Assembly (NCBI GenBank): GCA_945859605.1
Contig: OX243828.1
Location: forward strand, 19,527,381-19,591,380
Source of the DNA: Lumbricus rubellus
Lineage: Eukaryota; Annelida; Clitellata; Crassiclitellata; Lumbricidae
Length of the DNA: 64,000 nucleotides
Direction of reading: 5' to 3'
Positions 57,571 through 64,000 of the stretch are shown piece after piece (position 1 is the stretch's first letter; each line of letters opens with the position of its first letter). Both the position numbers and the translations under genes were made by a program. The notes beneath the pieces were generated by a model. It ran no database searches, was not told where the DNA came from, and saw nothing but the letters and a program-made list of their open reading frames with translations.

Positions 57571-58523
57571 CTGTGAGACAGAAACCCAGATTGCAGTCAG
57601 TGAATTTAGTCCAACGCTGAACAATAAATATCTCCATAACAACCAGGAAGAGAAGAAGTCCAAAGCAAAATGTCTGAACTCAAAATGGCTGCCTTCGGGA
57701 AATGATGATGATGATGAATGTAGTGGTTACAGTACTGAAGTATGAGCCAAGTTCAAGGGTTCAAATTTCGACTCTAGTCTATAGATGTTCAGATTTTTTC
57801 CTGCAAACTTGCCTACGAAATGAGCGCACTGACCATACACCACCATCCACGCTGAGATCAACAACAGATCATGATATCATCGAATTGTCGAATTTATTAT
57901 ATATCGCGGTCGAATCCTTTAGAACTAGAACAACCTTAACCTTAACGCTATGATTACCTTTGCACAGTCTTCTGAGAGAAACAAGCACTTGGGCACACAC
58001 TCGCGTATGCATGTGTGAATAAATAAATATAATAATAATAATAATATTAAAAAAATAATAATAATGAGCGCAGGATCTCTACGACAATCAGGTGCCATTC
58101 CATATATTTTTGTTCTGTTCTTAATTAATATCTAGGCCCGTGAGGGGTCCTAAATACCTCAGGCATAAAAAAAAATAACAATGACGATTTCTATGGTGCC
58201 GCAACTCAGCCATGCCACTATATGAAGTTGAAAGATTCATATCTTTTTATCCGTTCAACTTTATCTCTTGAAATTTTGGAATCATATTCTTGGTCCAATT
58301 CTCTACATATTTGGAAACTTCTAGCGTATTATGTTTTCAGGCATTGGAGATATTTGAAAAACAGTTTGGCTTACTTTTTTTGAACCACGGTGTATATATA
58401 CATTTAAGACATACAATCATACATGAATGCATAAAACACACAGACATACACACAAATGTAAACATAGGCACAAACATACTTACAAACATATACATATACA
58501 TTATACACTCGCAATCACACACG

Positions 58524-58524
<1 letters not shown>

Positions 58525-58567
<43 letters not shown>

Positions 58568-58590
58568 AACACACACACTCCACAAGCAAT
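58525..58590. repeat. (CA)n microsatellite
   Basis: About 24 CA dinucleotides in sestrin intron 57571-58635. Confidence 0.9.
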
Positions 58591-58635
58591 CTCCACGAGC
58601 AACAACAACACACGTCATCATCATCGTCATCCAAC

Positions 58636-58861
58636 CTTTTCCGAATGGAAGAACTCTCGCATGAAGCTGCGGTAGTTGCGGTGCGCGATGTTCTCCGGCA
58701 GACAGGTGGCGGCCTTGATGTACCACTTGAGGTTCTTCTCAACGAGATGGTCGATCTCTCCGTAGTCGTAGTCGTCGTGGTACATTCCGAACAAACAGTG
58801 GATGTAGTTCCAGATGGCACGGCGAAATGTCGACGTGTCAACGTTCTGCTTGTAACCCATC
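58636..58861 (-). CDS. SESN: sestrin, penultimate coding exon
   Basis: 226 bp, acceptor tgtgtcag (58863-58862), donor AAG|GTTGGA (a weak donor, but it gives phase 0, matching the next exon). Encodes MGYKQNVDTSTFRRAIWNY, IHCLFGMYHDDYDYGEID, then EKNLKWYIKAATCLPE and SFMREFFHSEK. It covers the leucine-pocket and GATOR2-contact region of sestrins. By alignment with human SESN2 (recalled), R390 and E451 are conserved, as are T386 and the D406-D407-Y408 GATOR2 contact; W444 is Met and T377 is Lys. Sestrins are stress-induced inhibitors of mTORC1 acting through GATOR2. Confidence 0.95.
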
Positions 58862-58957
58862 CTGACACATAAAGTAATGTAAGGTCGTAAATGTAATCGA
58901 GTAATCGTGTAATTACAAGAAGTCGAGTTGTGTAATTATGTAATCGTGCACCACCAC

Positions 58958-59765
58958 CATGATAATCATCATGATAATCATCATGATAATCATCATGATA
59001 ATCATCATTATCATTATCATTATCATCATCATGATAATCATCATGATAATCATCATGATAATCATCATGATAATCATCATTATCATCATCATGATAATCA
59101 TCATGATAATCATCATGATAATCATCATGATAATCATCATGATAATCATCATTATCATTATCATGATAATCATCATGATAATGATCATGATAATCATCAT
59201 GATAATCATCATGATAATCATCATGATAATCATCATGATAATCATCATTATCATTATCATTATCATCATCATGATAATCATCATGATAATCATCATGATC
59301 ATCATCATGATAATCATCATGATAATCATCATGATAATCATCATGATAATCATCATGATAATCATCATTATCATTATCATTATCATCATCATGATAATCA
59401 TCATGATAATCATCATGATAATCATCATGATAATCATCATTATCATTATCATTATCATTATCATTATCATCATCATGATAATCATCATGATAATCATCAT
59501 TATCATTATCATTATCATCATCATGATAATCATCATGATAATCATCATGATAATCATCATGATAATCATCATGATAATCATCATGATAATCATCATGATA
59601 ATCATCATGATAATCATCATGATAATCATCATGATAATCATCATTATCATTATCATTATCATCATCATGATAATCATCATGATAATCATCATGATAATCA
59701 TCATGATAATCATCATGATAATCATCATGATAATCATCATGATAATCATCATAATCATCATCATT
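58958..59765. repeat. 12-bp tandem array (tgataatcatca)
   Basis: About 800 bp of gataatcatcat units punctuated by clusters of ttatcattatcat. It lies in the sestrin intron between 58861 and 60260. Several frames of 320-430 codons crossing it are artefacts, one of which reads through into the sestrin exon antisense region. Confidence 0.97.
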
Positions 59766-59954
59766 ATCATCCTTACTGTAAGCATCCACATGATGATGAC
59801 CCTCATCATGATCATCCACATCAAAATCATGTTCATCCTCATTATCATCATCTTAATTATGATCGTGCTGATCATGATCATCTTCATTACAATCACTGAA
59901 ATTATTATTATCATCCTAATCATAATCATCCTTCATTATGATGATAGTCAAATG

Positions 59955-60165
59955 TTGCAATTATCCCAATCATGATCATCCTCCAATTAGTATAATCCTC
60001 AGTAGGTCATCCTAATCATGATCATCCTCATCACAATCATCCTAATCATGATTATCCTCATCACAATCATCCTAATCATGATCATCCTCATCACAATCAT
60101 CCTAATCATGATTATCCTCATCACAATCATCCTAATCATGATCGACCTAATCATCCTAGGGATCA
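59955..60165. repeat. ~30-bp tandem repeat (catcctcatcacaatcat)
   Basis: Five to six units of atcatcctcatcacaatc + atcctaatcatg, in the same sestrin intron, probably related in origin to the neighbouring array. Confidence 0.85.
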
Positions 60166-60259
60166 TCCATCATTACAATCATCCTCATTATGACCATCCT
60201 AATCATGATCATTCACATTATCATCGTCATCCCAATCATCCGACATTTCAACAACGTAC

Positions 60260-60494
60260 TTGTAGTAGGTCATGCCCTGAGCGACTTGGAATTTGTCATC
60301 CAATAGCCCCGCGACTTCCGTATAGAGTCGGCTGATGAGCGAATATCCATGGTCATCCCAAGAATAATCCTGTACGACATACGTTGGAATCTTGAGACTC
60401 GGATCGCGATTCGCAAAATCCTCGAACGTGAATTGCGGATCTTCGACGAATCGCAGTAGATCGAGATTCTTCGAAGGTTTCTTTTTTGTCGTAA
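60260..60494 (-). CDS. SESN: sestrin, internal coding exon
   Basis: 235 bp, acceptor ctttctag (60496-60495), donor AA|GTACGT. Enters in phase 1 and leaves in phase 2, both matching the neighbouring exons. Encodes LDLLRFVEDPQFTFEDFA, then TYVVQDYSWDDHGYSLISRL and DDKFQVAQGMTYYK. Human counterpart: RFVEDPSFGYEDFA...[20 protein letters not shown]...TYNT. This starts the C-terminal sestrin domain; the TYYK end corresponds to the T374-Y375 lid that closes over leucine in SESN2. Confidence 0.95.
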
Positions 60495-60897
60495 CTAGAA
60501 AGAGAAAAATAATAATAATCATGTGCCTAATATCGTTAATATTATTAATTTTTTTATTCTTGGTAATTCTGGGATCATTTCGTTGCCACTAAATGTGCTT
60601 TTTATGATTTATAACTTTTGTGGTGATTTTATTTGGTTTTTGTGGTTATTTTTTTCGTTTCCTTGTTAAGGTCAATACGGTCGTGTTTCGTTGTTTAAGT
60701 TCATGGAGATTTTTACTATTTCTTTGCCTTAGCTATTTGTTTATCATTACTTCATATTTTTGCTGATTTCTATTATTCCTTTGCCTTACGTATGTTTATT
60801 ATTTTAGGATTTATATTCTTGTGGTGATTGTTTTGTTTCCTTGATGAGAATATACATGTTTCAAAAGTGTTTATATCTATGGTGATTTTTATTTTTT

Positions 60898-61334
60898 ACT
60901 AGCTGTACCCGGCCATGCGTTGCTGTGGCAGAAAAGACCTCCCCTCCCCCTTCCCCTCCCTCCCCCTCCCCCCTCCCCCTCCTCCTGAACTCCTTTCCTC
61001 CCTCACACCGTCCCTTACTGACAGCCCAAGAATGTTTGAAGGCCGCTTTCGTAATGGAATTATTAATGGACTCGCTTATGACGTGACGGCACGCGAACTC
61101 ATTCATGTTTCGTCACTGTGTTTCGGCTGAACACGATTGTGAAATTTTGCAAGCGTGCGGTTCGGTTGAATTTGCAAATGGCGGTCGAAGGTATTGCAAA
61201 GTTCACTTTTTGTGGAAAAGATTGCGTTTTTTTCTGGAAAGAAAATCTTAAGACACGGTGCTATTGGAATGGAAGGTTTTGGTAAATTTTCACAACAATC
61301 GGTGCGTAACTTTGGGCGTGATTGTAACATGAAC
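60898..61334 (-). repeat. dispersed repeat (partner of 19485-19855)
   Basis: actagctgtacccggccatg at 60899 to the block ggtgcgtaactttgggcg near 61320. The rest of this copy (ggaaagtttaatttttattt) resumes at 62670 after the mariner-type insertion. Includes a C-rich stretch at 60945-60985. Confidence 0.75.
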
Positions 61335-61336
61335 TA

Positions 61337-62667
61337 CCGTAAAACGGGGTTACTTTGGCCCGCGGGGTGACTTTGGCCCAAATGGAAAAATTAGTTTGCA
61401 CACCTCCCAGCTTCCGTAGTTATCACGTGGTTTTGAAATGCTTTACAGCTGACGATAGGTCATTATATAGCGAATATTTTAAAGTAATTTGATTGATTTC
61501 ATTGTAATATTTGTTGAAATTTTCCACATTTGTTTGCAAGCCTTAAAAAAGGGAAAATTTTAAGATGTGCAAAATTATTTTTTTGGGAGAACTACCGTCA
61601 ATAATACCGTGGGTGACAATTACACTTGTCAATGTACATTATAATGGCATGCGTATGGCGCACCGTTTGTTTTGCGATGTCGCTAGTAAGTAAGTTAAAA
61701 ATGCAAGAAAAAATTTTGGGGTGACTTTGGCCCTAGTTGGGGGTGACTTTGGCCCCTATTATAAGTTACTGCTGACGATGTATATATTATGTTTTTGCCA
61801 AAATTAATAACTGTATTTGCTTAAACTTCACTTTCTAAGATATTTTGACTGGTTTTTGGTTGAGCATACGGTACCACTGTCTTGAAAGGTGACTGTTATA
61901 GTCACATTTACCAATGTGAACAATTTCATGGCATGGTCAAAGCACAAAATAGACGAGGAGCTCATCAGCTGTTTAGCTAGAAGTGATATGAGCTGGAACT
62001 GGTCTTCAAATGTGGATAAGATAATTACCATACAGCAGTAATTTTGAAAATTCCACTATCAAAAAAACATCTGCACCAGAATTGCACCAAGTTTCTACGC
62101 CGGAAAGTAAATGGAATTCGTGGACATTTCATTAGTCAGTTGACTTCTCACTAATCTTTTTACAAGTCTTGTATAAGTACCAGTACAGTACCATAGTCGT
62201 TTTGTGTTAATTTTCAGTGTAGACATTGTTCAAAATGATTAATTGATATTGAGAAGCAGATGGAGTTCACGAACATTTCAATTGTCATAATTATGACTTC
62301 GCAATAGTTCTTTACAAGTCTTTTACAAGTACCAGTAGCAGTACCAGTGTCATTTTTGTGTTATTATAAGTTTAAATATCTTTTAAAGCATATTCCTTGG
62401 GCCAAAGTCACCCCAGCAATAGGTCCACTTTGTCTAATAACGGCAAAACCACTGTGGGCCAACCCCGCCTGATGGGGTGACTTTGGCCCACCTGAAAAGT
62501 AAAAAAATAAAGGTTCAACTGTTATCACACAAATTTTTTTATTGGACACTTCTTCTCTCTAACCCTATGCACTCCTAATGAAATTGCTAGATCAGCCATA
62601 TTCAGTCGCATTATCGTTTTATTATCAAAACAAGTTGAAAATGGGCCAAAGTCACCCCGTTTTACGG
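61337..62667. mobile_element. mariner-type MITE with repeated GGGGTGACTTTGGCCC motif
   Basis: Ends ccgtaaaacggggt and accccgttttacgg are flanked by TA (61335-61336 and 62668-62669). The copy of the interrupted repeat at 19485-19510 shows the empty site with a single TA. The motif gggtgactttggccc recurs internally in both orientations (about 61366, 61720, 61741, 62394, 62474, 62643). No ORF of note. It lies in sestrin intron 60495-62879. Confidence 0.88.
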
Positions 62668-62879
62668 TATTGGAAAGTTTAATTTTTATTTATATAGATT
62701 TCTTTGCCTTAGATACTTTTTTATTCTTACTTCATATTTTTCCTGATAGCCATTATTTCTTTGCCTCGTGTATTTTCCATCACATTTCTCACTGTTGGTA
62801 ATTATCATTCATTTTTGAGGTGTTTTTTGCTTTTTTTTATCAAAGATAGACAAGATAAATCAACTGGTTTCCTGCTTAC

Positions 62880-63006
62880 AATGTGTTGTCTGCGACTCAA
62901 TGTTGTCGAATCGCTTTCTCAATTCTTCGTGCGTTATTTCGTTGCTTGGCACTTCGTTCAAAAGTTTCATTCGCTCGAGAATTAAGTCGATTTCAACGTC
63001 CGACTC
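62880..63006 (-). CDS. SESN: sestrin, internal coding exon (most 5' in window)
   Basis: 127 bp, acceptor atttattag (63008-63007), donor T|GTAAGC. Encodes ESDVEIDLILERMKLLNEV then THEELRKRFDNIESQTTH, matching the ERMK.L......EE...RFE segment that links the two sestrin lobes. It starts in phase 0 and joins the next exon in phase 1 (T + TT gives Phe). With the three following exons this gives 224 residues to the stop, about the C-terminal 45 percent of a sestrin. The N-terminal peroxiredoxin-like lobe is not in 63009-64000 and must lie to the right. Confidence 0.9.
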
Positions 63007-63084
63007 CTAATAAATAAATCAGAAAGAATTCACTCTTACAACCATGCAAGTATCTATTTAGACAAGTATGCATGTGTTTTTGAG

Positions 63085-63287
63085 CACTTGTTATAGCACC
63101 TCTTGAAGATTTCTACTCAGAGGCGCTCCCAACTAAAGCACGGACACTGAATCGGAGTTTCACGCCGAAGCGTGGGAGCAATTGTGAGTGAAGGACTTGC
63201 CCAAGGTCCTTACGCGGCAAGGTGGATTCGAACCTCGAACCTTCCGGCTCCAAAGCACCGAACCCACCACCACACCACAGCGCCCCA
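63085..63287 (-). mobile_element. tRNA-derived SINE copy 5
   Basis: Complete copy in minus orientation: head at 63287 (complement of cgcccca), canonical B box ggttcgaatcc, tail complement of tatagcacctcttgaag. It shows a small local duplication at the B box (ttcgaacctcgaacc). Confidence 0.9.
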
Positions 63288-64000
63288 CAATACCAAGAAA
63301 GGCATAAATAATAAACTTTGTATATTGTCCCCCACCACCAAGACTCTGAGTCCCCCAGCCCCACTCTCCTCTTAGCATGCATGCATGAGCCTACTTTCAG
63401 GAAACACGGCTTGATTGCATAATGGGTTTTTAAAAACATGAAAAAACAACCAGTTATCAATACTGACATAGACCAGCAGCCATTTTTAAACTTTATCAGC
63501 AATTTGCCTTTATCTCAAAGCAGTGCAGAAATGCCTGCGGCTAAACTCGCATTAAATCAGAAACAAACTAGGACCAACCAATGAGAGCACGTCTAACACC
63601 TAGACCAGCCAATCACACCATCTCTGAAAACAAGGACAGCCAGTCAGATCCATTCCGAAAGCCCGAACAACCAATAGGAGCAAATCTAAGCGGGACATGG
63701 GTGCCCGCACATAGGGGCAAGAGGGGGCACTTGCCCCCCCCCCCTTGGAAAATAGAAACGTATTTTTATAACTGCTACTTTTTGGTTTTTAACAAATTTC
63801 TTTGCACTAAAGAAGCTATATTCATAATAAAAAATTATAAGAAAGTTAAACTGAAACATTTACATTGAAAAATACACATACATGCATAGCTCGAGGGTAC
63901 GCGTACCCTAAAATAGAATACGTTAAAATACGTACGTACCTTTCAAGAAATAGAATACGCGTATGGTACGTACGGTACCATACACGAAAATTTTATTCAT
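63288..64000. other. no gene seen; hAT-like GC fragment and acgtac-rich end
   Basis: 63690-63752 has gtgcccgcacataggggcaa with long C and G tracts, resembling a degraded transposon end. 63890-63990 is rich in cgtacgtac palindromes. No sestrin exon is visible here. Confidence 0.4.

Noticed and set aside
58515..59975. Frames of 323-434 codons rich in Asp/His/Tyr or Ile/Met
   Set aside because: They translate the 12-bp intronic array. The minus-strand one overlaps a sestrin exon in the wrong frame.

Overview
The window is animal nuclear DNA: canonical GT-AG introns, LINEs with target-site duplications, tRNA-derived SINEs, hAT-, mariner- and piggyBac-like elements and abundant simple repeats. 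The two recognisable host genes and the repeat types fit an invertebrate, possibly a marine deuterostome, but the exact taxon is my guess. Coding density is very low. Most long open frames are translations of simple repeats.

Host genes, both on the minus strand. (1) A neuron navigator (NAV/sickie) gene: the exon opening its calponin-homology domain is at 1848-1965. A probable preceding coding exon with a good donor in the matching phase is at 33443-33874, implying an intron of about 31.5 kb; the rest of the gene runs off the left edge. (2) The last four coding exons of a sestrin gene (57484-57570, 58636-58861, 60260-60494, 62880-63006). They join in one frame to give 224 C-terminal residues ending at the true stop; the 5' exons lie past the right edge. 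The leucine-pocket arginine and glutamate are conserved, but two other pocket positions differ from human SESN2.

Mobile DNA, left to right: a KRBA2-like integrase C-terminus (1-471); a foldback element family with a telomere-like core (6571-6962, 9423-10050, 12841-13278, 55982-56183); an internally deleted hAT with an 8-bp TSD (10149-11223); a candidate solo LTR (15192-16376); two 5'-truncated I-type LINEs, each with a TSD (16573-19148 plus, 25291-26627 minus); an RTE/L1-like LINE with a flipped 3' part (21617-23195); a mariner-type foldback MITE (39850-41096) carrying a 72-bp TTAA element; a long, intact L2/CR1-type LINE ORF (44219-47173); hAT MITEs (23530-23952, 47587-47925); a TIR element built around a minisatellite (48537-49781); and a second mariner-type element in a sestrin intron (61337-62667). 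At least five tRNA-derived SINE copies share a 3' tail motif with the L2-type LINE.

Large-scale structure: an ancestral unit of about 2.2 kb is present twice in direct orientation (about 15165-23521 and 24160-28130). Each copy was later broken by different insertions, and a 200-N gap lies between them, so the duplication may be real or may be two haplotypes joined in assembly. Simple and tandem repeats are exceptionally rich, including two near-pure AAGGG arrays, an 800-bp 12-mer array and several 14-bp, 28-bp and roughly 60-bp arrays.
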